DNA of 64,000 nucleotides from Rhodothermus bifroesti (lineage in GTDB: Bacteria; Bacteroidota; Rhodothermia; Rhodothermales; Rhodothermaceae). The position numbers were made by a program, and so were the translations under genes. A model generated the notes under the pieces. That model saw nothing but the letters and a program-made list of their open reading frames with translations. It did no database searches and was not told the DNA's origin. The stretch lies in NCBI RefSeq assembly GCF_017908595.1, contig NZ_JAGKTL010000002.1, forward strand, positions 186,001 through 250,000, given 5' to 3'. Shown in pieces: positions 33,712 to 44,200 of the stretch. The stretch's first letter is position 1; each line of letters starts with the position of its first letter.

Positions 33712-34413
33712 ATGGCTGCGCAGCTCCTTATTGTTGAAGACGACGAAGCGCTACGAACGCTCCTCGTCGAGCGCCTGCAGACTGAAGGGTATGCAGTAAA
33801 GGCCGTGGCTTGTGGCGAAGCGGCCTTAGAAGAGGTTGCCCGAGCAGTGCCGGACTTGATCATACTGGACTTGATGCTGCCCGGTATGGATGGTTTAGAA
33901 GTATGTCGCCGGCTTCGAGTGCGTTATCCGGCAGTTTATGTGCTTATGCTCACAGCGCGGTCGAGCGAGCTTGACCGGGTTGTTGGATTAGAGGTAGGAG
34001 CAGACGATTACGTCACCAAGCCGTTTAGCCTAAACGAGCTGGTGGCACGTGTTCGCGCTGGGCTGCGGCGATTACAGCTCGACCGCGAAGCAACAGTAGA
34101 AGAGCCGCTTGTGTTTGGCAGCTTGCGGATCGATCCCGTGCGGCGGCAAGTTTGGCGTGACGAGCAGCTTGTGCATTTGACCGTTCGAGAGTTTGACCTG
34201 CTTTGTTTTTTGGCGCGGCATCCCGACCGTCCGTTCACACGGCTGCAGCTTCTACGGGAGGTGTGGGGTATTGATTATCCAGGATATGCCCGCACCGTCG
34301 ATTCGCACGTGCAGCGTCTGCGTGCTAAAATTGAACCGCTGCCCGGCTCGCCGCGCTATATTCGGACGGTCTGGGGCGTGGGCTACAAGTTCCAGGCCGA
34401 AGAAGAGGCATGA
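33712..34413 (+). CDS. OmpR/PhoB-family response regulator
   Basis: A 233-residue DNA-binding regulator. The receiver domain has the acidic pocket VEDDEAL and the phosphorylated aspartate in DLIILDLMLPGMDG (about residue 53); the lysine is in DYVTKPFS. The C-terminal winged helix includes LTVREFDLLCFLARH and YARTVDSHVQRLRAKIE. It overlaps the kinase gene by four bases (ATGA), so the two form a cognate pair. A possible promoter (TTG at 33643, 19 bases, TTCGTTTG) lies upstream. The stimulus is unknown. Confidence 0.92.
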   Translation: MAAQLLIVEDDEALRTLLVERLQTEGYAVKAVACGEAALEEVARAVPDLIILDLMLPGMDGLEVCRRLRVRYPAVYVLMLTARSSELDRVVGLEVGADDYVTKPFSLNELVARVRAGLRRLQLDREATVEEPLVFGSLRIDPVRRQVWRDEQLVHLTVREFDLLCFLARHPDRPFTRLQLLREVWGIDYPGYARTVDSHVQRLRAKIEPLPGSPRYIRTVWGVGYKFQAEEEA

Positions 34414-35867
34414 GCTTTTGGCGACGCTCTGTGTTTGGCCGGGTTGCGCTGCTGCTGAGCGGCGCCCAGGTGCTGGTTGCTTTGCTGGCTGTGGGGCTGA
34501 GCGCTTACTTTGCCCGCACGCGTAGCCTGGGGCTTGCCGCAGCAGGTATTCGCCTACGGTTAGATGCCCTGGCTGAAGAAATCGAGCAGCGCGTAGATCT
34601 TGACAGGGCTGACTTGGCGCATCTGCCGCTTCCGGTGCAGCTCGACCTGAGCGCGCGCTTCCCAGATCCGGTGTTGCTGCTGGACTCGCTGGGACATTTG
34701 GTAACCATTATCTGGCCTGATTCTGAGCTGTTTGGGCCTTATCCAAACACTTTGCCCGTTTTACCGTCTGAGGTGGCCTCCTGGCTGCGTGCCGATGAAG
34801 TGGTTGTGCAGCTTGAGGGCGACGGTTGGGCGCTGGCTCCGCTGTACCGCCTAGACGGGCGGCGCGCAGGTAGCGTACTGGTAGCACCACTGAGGCGGTC
34901 GTTGGCACGAGAGCTTTCAGGAACACAGGCAGCCTACTATCGCGCCTTGGCGCTAACGCTGGCAGCAGCTGTCTTGCTAGCGCTGCTGCTGGGAGCCTTG
35001 TTCACCCGCGCACTGCTGAAGCCCCTTAGACAGGTGGTGGCCGAAGTGCAGCGACTAGGCGCAGGAGACCTGAGCGCTCGGTTGCCTGTTGCACGGGACG
35101 ATGAGTTTGGCCGTCTGGCCCGCGCTGTCAATGAAATGGCTGAAGCTGTTGCACGCAGTGTTACCCTCTTGCAGGAAACCGACCGTATGCGCCGCGAGCT
35201 GATTGCCGGTATTGGTCACGATCTGCGCACACCGCTGGCTACGCTGCTCGGCTACCTGGAGGAGGCGCAGCGGCACCTTGAGGCAGGTCGCCTGGAGGCT
35301 ACCCAAGCTGCTCTAGAGGTGGTCCAAGCACGCGGCCGGCACCTTGGAAGGCTAATCGAAGACTTGTTTGAACTAAGCGTATTGGAGCGTCCAAAACCGC
35401 CCCTACACCTTGAGCCCGTACCGCTGGCCGAGCTGCTTGAAGAAACCGCACGCGCACACCGGAAGCTATTTACAGCAGCCGGCATCAAGCTGCAAACGTC
35501 GTGGCCTGCTGAGCTGCCTGTCCTTGAAGCCGATGGTGCCCGCCTGCGGCGCGTACTGGACAATCTGCTCGACAATGCCCGACGGCATACCCCCTCGGGC
35601 GGAACGGTAGTGCTTAGCGCAGAAGTCACGGAAACCATGGTGCGTTTGGCTGTGCACGATACCGGGGAAGGTCTAACCCCAGAGGAGCAGGCGCGACTGC
35701 TGCGTTTCCCTACTACGGAAACACAACCGCAGGGCACGGGGCTGGGCCTTCGGGTAAGCCAGGCTATCGCGCGGGCCCATGGGGGCTGGCTCGAGGTTAA
35801 AAGTAGCCCTGGTCAGGGCAGTACGTTTACCCTTGTACTACTGCGCCAAGAAGTGCAGTTTGACTAA
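34410..35867 (+). CDS. Membrane sensor histidine kinase
   Basis: A 485-residue kinase. Layout: a membrane helix near residues 12-32, an extracytoplasmic sensor of ~140 residues, a second membrane helix (LALTLAAAVLLALLLGALF), a HAMP domain to ~240, and a HisKA domain with the phosphorylated histidine in GIGHDLRTPLATLLG. The ATPase domain follows with NLLDNARRHTP, DTGEGL and GTGLGL. It is translationally coupled to the upstream regulator. Its stop overlaps the stop of the convergent multi-PAS kinase. Confidence 0.92.
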   Translation: MSFWRRSVFGRVALLLSGAQVLVALLAVGLSAYFARTRSLGLAAAGIRLRLDALAEEIEQRVDLDRADLAHLPLPVQLDLSARFPDPVLLLDSLGHLVTIIWPDSELFGPYPNTLPVLPSEVASWLRADEVVVQLEGDGWALAPLYRLDGRRAGSVLVAPLRRSLARELSGTQAAYYRALALTLAAAVLLALLLGALFTRALLKPLRQVVAEVQRLGAGDLSARLPVARDDEFGRLARAVNEMAEAVARSVTLLQETDRMRRELIAGIGHDLRTPLATLLGYLEEAQRHLEAGRLEATQAALEVVQARGRHLGRLIEDLFELSVLERPKPPLHLEPVPLAELLEETARAHRKLFTAAGIKLQTSWPAELPVLEADGARLRRVLDNLLDNARRHTPSGGTVVLSAEVTETMVRLAVHDTGEGLTPEEQARLLRFPTTETQPQGTGLGLRVSQAIARAHGGWLEVKSSPGQGSTFTLVLLRQEVQFD

Positions 35868-38800
35868 ACAAAAGCTTGTGCTTCGGCAAGGCTTGAAAGC
35901 GGGGCAGGGGGGAGCCTCACTTCAAACGTAGTACCGCGACCTTTTTCCGAAACCACACGGATTTGGCCTCCCATGAGCTCAACCAACCGGCGAGCAATCG
36001 ACAGCCCTAGACCAACGCCTTGGTGCGTCTGCGTTAGGCCTTCCCGCTCTTGCCGAAAAGGTTCAAAAAGATGAGGTAGAAATGCCGGATCGATGCCACA
36101 ACCGGTATCCTCCACAGCTAGCCAAACCCTTCCGTCTCGGCTTCCGGTATGCACGCGTACATAGCCAGCATCGGTGAATTTGATGGCATTCGAAAGCAGG
36201 TTGACCACTACCTGGTGGAGACGGACAGGGTCGGCCATAGCAAGCGGCGGATTTCCTAGCCTGAGCTCTAGCGACAGCCCCTTTTCCACCGCCAAAGGGC
36301 GCATAAGCTGGACAGCCTGTTCCACAACCTCATTAACCTCGACAGGGCAAAGCTTAAGTTCTAACCGGTTTGCTTCGATCTTGCTTAGGTCTAACAGATC
36401 GTTTAGCAGGCTAAGAAGTCGCCGACCGGAGCGGTCGATAATTTGAGCAAATTCGCGCAGGTCTTCTTGGCCTCGAGCAGCCAGCTCTTCATCCAGGAGC
36501 TCCGCAAAGCCTAAAATGCCCGTCAGTGGCGTGCGAATCTCATGACTGATGTTGGCCAAGAAGGCCGACTTAAGACGGCTAGCTTCTTCGGCACGTTCCT
36601 TGGCTTCCTCCAGCTGCCGTTCGGCTTCTACAAGTTCAGTCACATCCGCCATCAGGCCAATGTAACCCACATGTTGGCCTTGCTCGTCGTAGAGCAAATC
36701 GATGTGCACCTCATCCCAGAAGGTTGACCCATCCTTACGATAATGCACAAGCCGAGCGTGGGCAGCGCGTCCGCGCAGCAGCCGTAGTCGCATGCAGCGA
36801 AGTGTTTCGCGGTCGGTTTGCGGACCGTGCAGCAGGTGCTCAATGTTTTTACCACGCACTTCCTCAAGAGTATAGCCCGTCAGACGCGTGAAGGCATCAT
36901 TGACCCAGACGAGGTTGCCCCGGGTATCGGTTAAGGCCACGCCTTGTGAAATTTGGGCAACTACGCGCGCCAGGCGCTCGCGCGTTTCCCGCAACAGGGA
37001 TTTTTCCATACCCAAGCTGGCCAGCTGGGCCAGACGGGCAGCGATGGCCTGGTCATCGGCACTTGGCGAGCGAACTGTTTCAAAACACAAACCCATAACG
37101 CCTAAGAGTTCCTCGCGGCTACCGATAAGGGGTAAAGCCCAGCAGGCGCGTATGCCCGTTTGGCCGCGCAGCGACCGCAGCTTGGCCCAAGAGGGATCGC
37201 TTTCGATGTCGGCGGTCCAGACGGGCTGGCGAGAGGCTAGCGCCTTTCCTAGGCTGTTGTCAAAGCCAATGGGCTGACCCTCAAATGCTGCCGTAAACGC
37301 CGGAGGAAGGTTGGGCGCTGCACACAGGCGCAGTTTTCCTTCTTCGTAGAGCCATACCGAGGCCAAAGCACCAGGCACAAAACGTTCGGCCAGATGGCAA
37401 AACTGCGTGCACAGTGCTCGCCGTGAAGCCCCAGCAATAAGTTGTTCTAAAAATTGCCCTTCTGCTTCTAGCAAGGCCTGCAACTGCCGTATTTCGGTAA
37501 TGTCGCGCGCAATGCCAGCAATGAGTCGGATGCGACCGTCAGGGTCAGGGATAGGTACAAGTTGGGTGAGCCAAGTACGCCGTCCTGCGGGTAGATCTAG
37601 CGTTTCCTCGTATTGGACGGGATGGCCTGCCTCCAGGCATCGCCGATAATTGCTGATCACATGGGCTACCAGCTCGGGAGGCAAAACTTGGTCGAGAGGA
37701 CGGTTCCAGAGCATCTCCGGCGTGAGGCCTGTTTTGCGCTGATGGGAAGGATTGGTGGCCTCGACCAGAAATTGCCCATCTTCGGTAACGCGAATCCAGA
37801 AAATAGCGTCTTCGGTGTGGTTGTAGAGCCCCAAATAGCGGCGGCGCTGCTCAAACAAGTCGGTAAGATCGATGAGTGTGCCTTCGATAAACTCGGTGCC
37901 ATCCTCTTCTCGGACAATGTGGACATTTTCGATGCCCCAGAGCCTACGGCCATCTCGCCGTCGCAGCTGAATCTCATAGTTAACCAGACAACCTTGCTGA
38001 CGTAGTGCTTGGATAAAGCTTTCCCGATCGGCTTGATTGAAGTAGAGGATGGCAGCACTCTGGCCGTTGAGGGCTTCGGGATCCTCGTATCCCAGCATGC
38101 GGGCTAGGGCAGGATTAACAGCCAGGATGCGCCCGTCGAGTGTGGTGCGGTAGTAGCCGGCGACGCTGTGTTCGAAGAGCCGGCGGTAGCGGGCTTCGCT
38201 TTGCCTTAGGCGTTCTGTCGCCCGTACTTCGTCGTCGACGTCCAGCACAGTCCCCAAAATAGCTGGCTTACCGTTGTGCATAATGCGCCGCCCGCGCACT
38301 TCTACGTAGCGAATGCTGCCGTCTTTATGTTTGCCTCGGAAGCGATAGCGCGCTTCTTCGACCTGGCCTGAGAGTCGCTCGCGCAGGTTTTTAATTACAA
38401 GGGGTCGATCAGCTTCTGCCACAAGTTCTAAGACTGACGTCCCTTCGATTTCTTCTGGAGTATATCCAAAAATGGCGGCGGCTTGGGGATTAGCTAGCAC
38501 AATCTTGTCCCCCTGGAGGAGGTAAATGCCGGCCAAGCTGGTTTCAAAGAGGGCGCGATAGAGCGTTTCGACCTCGCGGAGTGCTTGCTCTTCGCGCAGG
38601 TCTCGGAAAATACCTAGTATCAGTTTTTTCTTTTCGATCGGAAAGACGCGAGCCAAGATTTCGACAGGCACCCAGCTGCCATCCGCACGCGCAATCAAAA
38701 GGCCGCGTTCACGTGCAGCGCCAATTTTTACCGTTTCCAGAAATTTTTGCCAATAATGCTCGGCTAGCTCAGGAGGATGCAGCGCTGTAACAGACATGCT

Positions 38801-38962
38801 GCAAAGCTGCGCTCGGCTGTAGCCCCAAAGCCGCTCGGCTGCGGGATTGGCTTCCAGAACCTGGCCCGTTTCTGGGTCAGCAATTAAAACCGCTTCGGGG
38901 GTGTGCTCATATAGAGCCTGATAAATGGTTGCGTGCAGGCTGGTCTGGGTGGGGTACTCCAT
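35864..38962 (-). CDS. Multi-PAS/GAF sensor histidine kinase (soluble, 1032 aa)
   Basis: A large cytoplasmic kinase with no membrane segment. Domains in order: PAS (~10-120), PAS (~130-240), PAS (~255-365), PAS (~375-490), GAF (~500-655), a LOV-like PAS (~665-790), HisKA with ANISHEIRTPLTGILG, and HATPase with NLLSNAIKFTD, DTGCGID and GVGLGLSIARR. The LOV-like domain has the late signature YRKDGSTFWDEVHI, but where photoactive LOV domains have GRNCRFLQ it reads GKNIEHLLHG, so the flavin-bonding cysteine is absent. No receiver domain is present, so the partner regulator is encoded elsewhere. It follows ppk1 by 46 bases on the same strand. Confidence 0.9.
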   Translation of the reverse strand: MEYPTQTSLHATIYQALYEHTPEAVLIADPETGQVLEANPAAERLWGYSRAQLCSMSVTALHPPELAEHYWQKFLETVKIGAARERGLLIARADGSWVPVEILARVFPIEKKKLILGIFRDLREEQALREVETLYRALFETSLAGIYLLQGDKIVLANPQAAAIFGYTPEEIEGTSVLELVAEADRPLVIKNLRERLSGQVEEARYRFRGKHKDGSIRYVEVRGRRIMHNGKPAILGTVLDVDDEVRATERLRQSEARYRRLFEHSVAGYYRTTLDGRILAVNPALARMLGYEDPEALNGQSAAILYFNQADRESFIQALRQQGCLVNYEIQLRRRDGRRLWGIENVHIVREEDGTEFIEGTLIDLTDLFEQRRRYLGLYNHTEDAIFWIRVTEDGQFLVEATNPSHQRKTGLTPEMLWNRPLDQVLPPELVAHVISNYRRCLEAGHPVQYEETLDLPAGRRTWLTQLVPIPDPDGRIRLIAGIARDITEIRQLQALLEAEGQFLEQLIAGASRRALCTQFCHLAERFVPGALASVWLYEEGKLRLCAAPNLPPAFTAAFEGQPIGFDNSLGKALASRQPVWTADIESDPSWAKLRSLRGQTGIRACWALPLIGSREELLGVMGLCFETVRSPSADDQAIAARLAQLASLGMEKSLLRETRERLARVVAQISQGVALTDTRGNLVWVNDAFTRLTGYTLEEVRGKNIEHLLHGPQTDRETLRCMRLRLLRGRAAHARLVHYRKDGSTFWDEVHIDLLYDEQGQHVGYIGLMADVTELVEAERQLEEAKERAEEASRLKSAFLANISHEIRTPLTGILGFAELLDEELAARGQEDLREFAQIIDRSGRRLLSLLNDLLDLSKIEANRLELKLCPVEVNEVVEQAVQLMRPLAVEKGLSLELRLGNPPLAMADPVRLHQVVVNLLSNAIKFTDAGYVRVHTGSRDGRVWLAVEDTGCGIDPAFLPHLFEPFRQEREGLTQTHQGVGLGLSIARRLVELMGGQIRVVSEKGRGTTFEVRLPPAPLSSLAEAQAFV

Positions 38963-39008
38963 AGGAGCAAAACATTGTATGCTGCCTCTTGAGGCTACTG
39001 CACAAACC

Positions 39009-41207
39009 TTATTCCAAAGGTGGTTTAGCCCTTTCGAGCAAGTGGGGGCAGACCCACTGCATCAGGCGTTCTTGAAAGCCCAGAGGTTGGGTGCCAGGCG
39101 GCGGAGAGCGGCGAAGGTAGTGGCCGTCGGCCTGGAGTTCCCAGGCAGTATAAGCGTCTTCTAAGGCCCACTGCAAGATGCGCAAGAGTTGTTGCTGCAG
39201 TGCAGGATTTTCGATAGGGACCAGCACTTCGACCCGATCGTCTAGGTTGCGCCGCATCCAGTCGGCGCTGCCGATGTAAAAGCGTGGTGTGCCCCCATGG
39301 TGGAAGTAGTAGATGCGGCTGTGTTCGAGAAAGCGGCCAACGATGCTGCGTACGCGGATGGTTTCGCTATAGCCTTTGAGTCCTGGTCGCAGGCGGCAAG
39401 GGCCGCGTACGATTAGGTCGATAGGTACGCCGGCCTGAGAGGCTCGGTAGAGTTCTTGGATAAGGTCGAGATCGTCAAGGCCGTTCATTTTGGCGATAAT
39501 CCGACCGTTGCCCTGCTGTTCTTGATAGTGAACCTCGTCCCGAATCAGCTGCACAAGGGCTGGTCGCAGGTTGCGTGGAGCAACGAGCAGTTTTTGGTAG
39601 TGCTGTTCAGGCGCGTAGCCTGTTAGAAAATGAAAGAGGTTTACCAGGTCGTGCCCGATGGCAGGTTGGCTGGTCAGGAATCCCAAGTCGGCATATAGCC
39701 GAGCGGTTTCTGGATTGTAGTTTCCAGTACCGATATGGCTGTAGGTACGCAGGCCGTCGGGTTCTTCCCGCACTACGAGGCTCACTTTTGCATGGGTTTT
39801 GAGACCGGTTACGCCGTAGGTGACGTGCACGCCAGCTCGCTCGAGCTGCTGACCCCATTCTAGGTTGTTTTCTTCGTCGAAACGGGCTTTGACCTCGACC
39901 AGTACGGCCACCTGCTTGCCTTGTTCGGCAGCGCGCATGAGCGCTTTCATAATCGGGGAGTCGCTTGAGGTGCGATAGAGCGTTTGTTTGATGGCCAGTA
40001 CGTGAGGATCGCTGGCAGCCTCTTCTAGAAAGCGCTGCACCGTGGCCGTAAACGATTCATAAGGATGATGCACGAGCACGTCGCGCTGTCGGAGCAGGTC
40101 AAAAAGCATTCGACGTTCTCGGCCTTCTGTTTCCTGCAGCAAGAGCATGGGGACGACAGGCTCCCAGGGTTTGTATTTGAAGTTGGGTAAGTCAAGTTCG
40201 GCCAGTGCTGCGCAGTCGCCCAAGTTAAGTGGACCGTTGGCTTCGTAGAGATCTGCCTCGCTGAGTTCAAGCTCAGCCATTAGGCGGTGTCGCACCGTCG
40301 GCGGCATGTCTTTTTCCAACTCCATGCGCACTACGGGGGCAAAGCGCCGCTGCCGCAGTTCTTCGGTGATCATGGCGATCAGGTCTTCGGCTTCCTCTTC
40401 GGCACGCAGCACGTCGGCATTTCGTGTGATGCGAAAAGTCCAGGCACCCAAGACTTCCATCCCGCGGAACAGCTCGTGTAGGTGGTGGCGCACAACCTCT
40501 TCCAAGGGCACAAAATGCAGCGGTGCGTCTAAAGGGACCCAACGGCCTCGGTCGGTTGGGATTTTGACGTGGGCAAAATATTCGGTATCCTGCTGGGGAT
40601 GCCGCAGCAAAACGGCCATCGACAGGCTAAGGTTGGCAATCAACGGAAACGGTTGGCCAGGCGTGACGGCCAAGGGGGTAAGTACAGGAAAGACTTTTTC
40701 TCTGAAGTACTGGCTAAGCTGCACGCGCTGCTTGGCGGATAGGTCTGTGTAGTCGAGGAGATAGACGCCAGCTTCCCGAGCTAGTGCTGGACGCAGCACT
40801 TCACGCCAGAGCTGGTACATGGCGTCGTACATAGGACGAATGGCTTCTCGAATGAGCTGTAGTTGTTCCGAGGGGGTGCGGCCGTCGGGTGAACGCTGGC
40901 GTACACCGGCCGCTTCCTGGCGCTTAAGGCCACCGTAACGCTTGCGAAAGAACTCGTCGAGATTAGTGTAGGTGATCGCCAAAAAGCGCACGCGCTCTAG
41001 CAGGGGAACGTGAGCATCAAACGCCTGGGCAAGCACGCGCCAGTTAAAATCGATCCAGCTGAGCTCCCGGTTGAAGTAAAGCCGAGGGTCGTTGAGGGGT
41101 TGGCCAGGTGGTACAGAACGAGGGCGGGTGGCCCGCGGTACTGCAAATCCTGGTGCCGCTTGTCCATCGGTTACCGATGGAGCACGTGTGACGGTCTGAC
41201 GCGGCAT
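39009..41207 (-). CDS. ppk1: Polyphosphate kinase (Ppk1)
   Basis: A 732-residue enzyme that reversibly polymerises the gamma-phosphate of ATP into polyphosphate. The N-terminal domain starts with FNRELSWIDFNWRVLAQA. The catalytic part includes SHIGTGNYNPETARLYAD with the HxxxxN-type phosphohistidine region, and VSLVVREE, GADW-like IGSADWMRRNLDDRVEV. The first ~40 residues are an extra, probably disordered tail. A large hairpin lies directly upstream of its start, close to the AGGACGGAG ribosome-binding site. Confidence 0.94.
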   Translation of the reverse strand: MPRQTVTRAPSVTDGQAAPGFAVPRATRPRSVPPGQPLNDPRLYFNRELSWIDFNWRVLAQAFDAHVPLLERVRFLAITYTNLDEFFRKRYGGLKRQEAAGVRQRSPDGRTPSEQLQLIREAIRPMYDAMYQLWREVLRPALAREAGVYLLDYTDLSAKQRVQLSQYFREKVFPVLTPLAVTPGQPFPLIANLSLSMAVLLRHPQQDTEYFAHVKIPTDRGRWVPLDAPLHFVPLEEVVRHHLHELFRGMEVLGAWTFRITRNADVLRAEEEAEDLIAMITEELRQRRFAPVVRMELEKDMPPTVRHRLMAELELSEADLYEANGPLNLGDCAALAELDLPNFKYKPWEPVVPMLLLQETEGRERRMLFDLLRQRDVLVHHPYESFTATVQRFLEEAASDPHVLAIKQTLYRTSSDSPIMKALMRAAEQGKQVAVLVEVKARFDEENNLEWGQQLERAGVHVTYGVTGLKTHAKVSLVVREEPDGLRTYSHIGTGNYNPETARLYADLGFLTSQPAIGHDLVNLFHFLTGYAPEQHYQKLLVAPRNLRPALVQLIRDEVHYQEQQGNGRIIAKMNGLDDLDLIQELYRASQAGVPIDLIVRGPCRLRPGLKGYSETIRVRSIVGRFLEHSRIYYFHHGGTPRFYIGSADWMRRNLDDRVEVLVPIENPALQQQLLRILQWALEDAYTAWELQADGHYLRRSPPPGTQPLGFQERLMQWVCPHLLERAKPPLE

Positions 41208-41216
41208 CTCCGTCCT

Positions 41217-41260
41217 TTGATCGGGATGATGAAGCTCTGCAACTTCAAAAACCCGATCAA
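41217..41260 (-). promoter_or_regulatory. Hairpin in the ppk1 leader
   Basis: Perfect 9-bp outer stem TTGATCGGG (41217-41225) / CCCGATCAA (41252-41260), with an inner TGAAG/CTTCA stem. It lies in the M4 protease-ppk1 gap, nine bases before the ppk1 ATG, and its end abuts the ribosome-binding site. It has no T tract, so it looks like an mRNA control or stability element and not a terminator. Confidence 0.5.
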
Positions 41261-41290
41261 GCGCGCTTTGTTGCGCAAGACGGTTGCCGA

Positions 41291-44200
41291 CTAGGGCGCG
41301 ATGATTACCGTGCGCTTGAGCTGATGGCTCGCCTGGCGCAGCACGAGCTGGTAAGCACCAGCTGCTAGTTTGGGCAGCGAAAGCACGACTTGCTGCCAGC
41401 CGCGTGCGGCCTCAAGAGTCTGGTTCCATACTTCCTGGCCTAAGACGTCGTAAATTTGAATCCATAACGTTCCTGCCTGCGGCACGCCGATCTGCAGCGT
41501 AAGGCTTTGCCGCACAGGATGCGGATACCAGGCTTTCAGCGTCAGCTGTTCCGGTAGTGCAGGCCATGGGGAGGCGTCGCTGAGCGTCTGGCGCACTTCA
41601 ATCGTAACAGAGTCGCGGCCCACGGCACCCCAAGGATCAACAACGTAAAGGCGGACGGTGTAGCTGCCCGGAGATTGGAAGGTATGCGTTGTACGTTGGC
41701 CGCTGCCGGTAGCTCCGTTGCCAAATTCCCAGCGGAAGGTTAAGCTATCCCCGTCGGGATCTGAAGAAGCCGAAGCATCAAACGTGACCGTCAAAGGAGC
41801 AAGGCCTACGGTGGAATCTGCCCGCAAGACCGCAACAGGCGGTCGGTTTTGGCGGTCTTGGCCGAGCTGGCCTAGCCATACGGCATTGAAGGGCACGCCA
41901 CCAAAAATTTGACTAATGTCGATAAAGCCCAATTGCTGCGTATCATCGAACACGAGCCATCCTTTACTGGGGCTGGTCACCATGAGCAGCCTTCCGTCGG
42001 GAGAAAAGCAAGGACGCAAGGGGTCAATCACCTGTCCACCGGTGCGTTCGGGGAAACCTAAGGCCAACAGGCGTTTTTGCTCGTAGTCGAGGAGCACAAC
42101 ATCGGCTGTGTCGCCGATCACCACGTTGAAGGCGATCACATCCGGATTGGTCGGAAAGTACATCGGATTCCCAATGCTAATCTGGGGATTCTGTGCTGGA
42201 ATAAGGCTGTAGATCTCAAAGTTTTGCGCAAAGTCCACCTCGTAGGCTGACCAGTAACTCATGGGTTGACCGCCGAGCTGCATGCGGTTCAGGGCGTCGA
42301 ACACAATGCGTGGAAGGGCTGGGTTGGGCGACCAGTTAACTACGTCGGGGAAGGCGATGGTTTTAACCTTCACGTACATCGTGCTGGTAGGCTCCAGCGG
42401 AAGCTGGAAGACCTGCTCACCATTCCAAAAGTACAGCGTGGGGTCATTTTCATAAGCAGAGACGATTGCAGCTACGCTACCATCTGGACTGATCGAGGCA
42501 TTCCACAGATCGCCCGGCTCCCTTAGGTAAAAGTCGAAGCTGTAGATTTGGCCGCTTGTAAGGTCGATGGCGGTAAGCTGGCCATTGGCGTCAACAAACC
42601 AAAGCGAGCGGCCATCGCGCGTGCCTGAGAGTTGGGCCACGTCCAGCGCTCCGTTTTCAAGTTCGGTAAAGCGTGCTTGGACAGCATCAATCAGAGCTAG
42701 CTGGGGGTTTTGTGGCTGGGTAAGATCTAGGACACCGATTTCTCCCGCGTACTGATATCCAAAAGGATCCCAGAGTACAAAGAAAATCAGCGAAGTTTGG
42801 ACCTGAGGAGCCGGCAGGTCGTTTCCGGGGTTGCCGCCTTGGCCAACGTCCAAAGTGATGCCAACAGCATCAAAGGCCTGGCGTACGGTTTGCAATTCTG
42901 CTCCCTCTCCGTAGAGGTCACGTGTAGATTGTTCAATGGCCTGCCGCAAGTCGCCAAACTGACTATTGCGCGTCAGGTATTGGCTTAAGGCCCGGTAGTA
43001 GATCTGGCCAGCTTTTTCTGGGCCGATTTGTTCAATGATCATGGAGGCGGCTCGGTTGGGAATGCCGCTGTTGATGTGTACGCCACCGTTGTCTTGGGTG
43101 ATGTCCAGGTTAAGGTATGCCGACATGTGTGCAGGTTGGCGGCTTAGGACGTGATCGCCATTAGGATTTTTTAGGTCGCGCAGTGCTCGCTTACCGGTCT
43201 CTGGCCGAACGATGCCCTCACCGAGCAAAAAGTCTCCTGTAGCCAAAGCGGCAAAGACATCGGCAAAGGATTCGTTTAGCGCGCCTGGCTGGAATTGGTA
43301 GACCAGGTTGGCAGTGTGTTCGATCACGCCGTGCGCCATTTCATGCACGCCAACATCGGGATTGCCAGCTAGAGGAAGAAACTCTCTATTCCCGTCTCCG
43401 TAGGCCATGACGCGGCCGTTCCAGAAGGCGTTATCCATAGGCTGGCCGCCATAGGTGACGTGAACCACGGAGAGCAGGGTGCCGCCTTGACCGTCGATAG
43501 CATTGCGATTGAAGTGTGTGCGGAAGAAAGTAAACGCCAGGTAATGGTTCCAGTGGGCTGAGACTGCCACAGGGTCGGTCCAGGTATTGTTGGGTGAGCT
43601 TACTTGGCTAAGATTGGTATTGGAGCTGAGGTCTTGATTTTGGGCATTGAGCACGACGGCCCCGCCTTTGGGTTCTCTGGGTAGACGCGAGGCAGAGAGG
43701 TCCAGCGAAGGCAAATCCCAAATCATGTAGTAGCCAGAATCCGGATCATGATAGACCCGAAGCGTTCGGCTATTGCCAAGCACATCCTGCGCTTGGGCAT
43801 CAACAAAGCTGCCCTGCAGGGCAAAAGGTGCAGCAACGGTGATTTTAGGTTCATCGGGAAGGGTATGCGCTTCGAGGGGTTTGAGCGTGCAGTGCGTAGC
43901 AAAGCTGTGCAAGATGGTACCTGTTTGGGCATCGATCAAATAGGTGTAGCGCTCTAACCAATTAGGGCGAATGTCTACTTCATAGGCCAGCCGCCACCCG
44001 AGTTCGTTGTGGCGAAACAGCACAAGCTGGGGCTCAGCTTCGTCGAGCTTTAACGCCTCGCGGAGTGCTGGGCTAGGTGTGCGCCAGCGCCCTTTTTGGC
44101 GTAGGTCATGGGTGGCTTGCGCGTAGGCTTCGGTAGCTTTGAGGTGGGGTGTAAGCTCAGATAGACCCGTAGGGGTAGGCTCGTAAGCCCCGTTAAGCGC

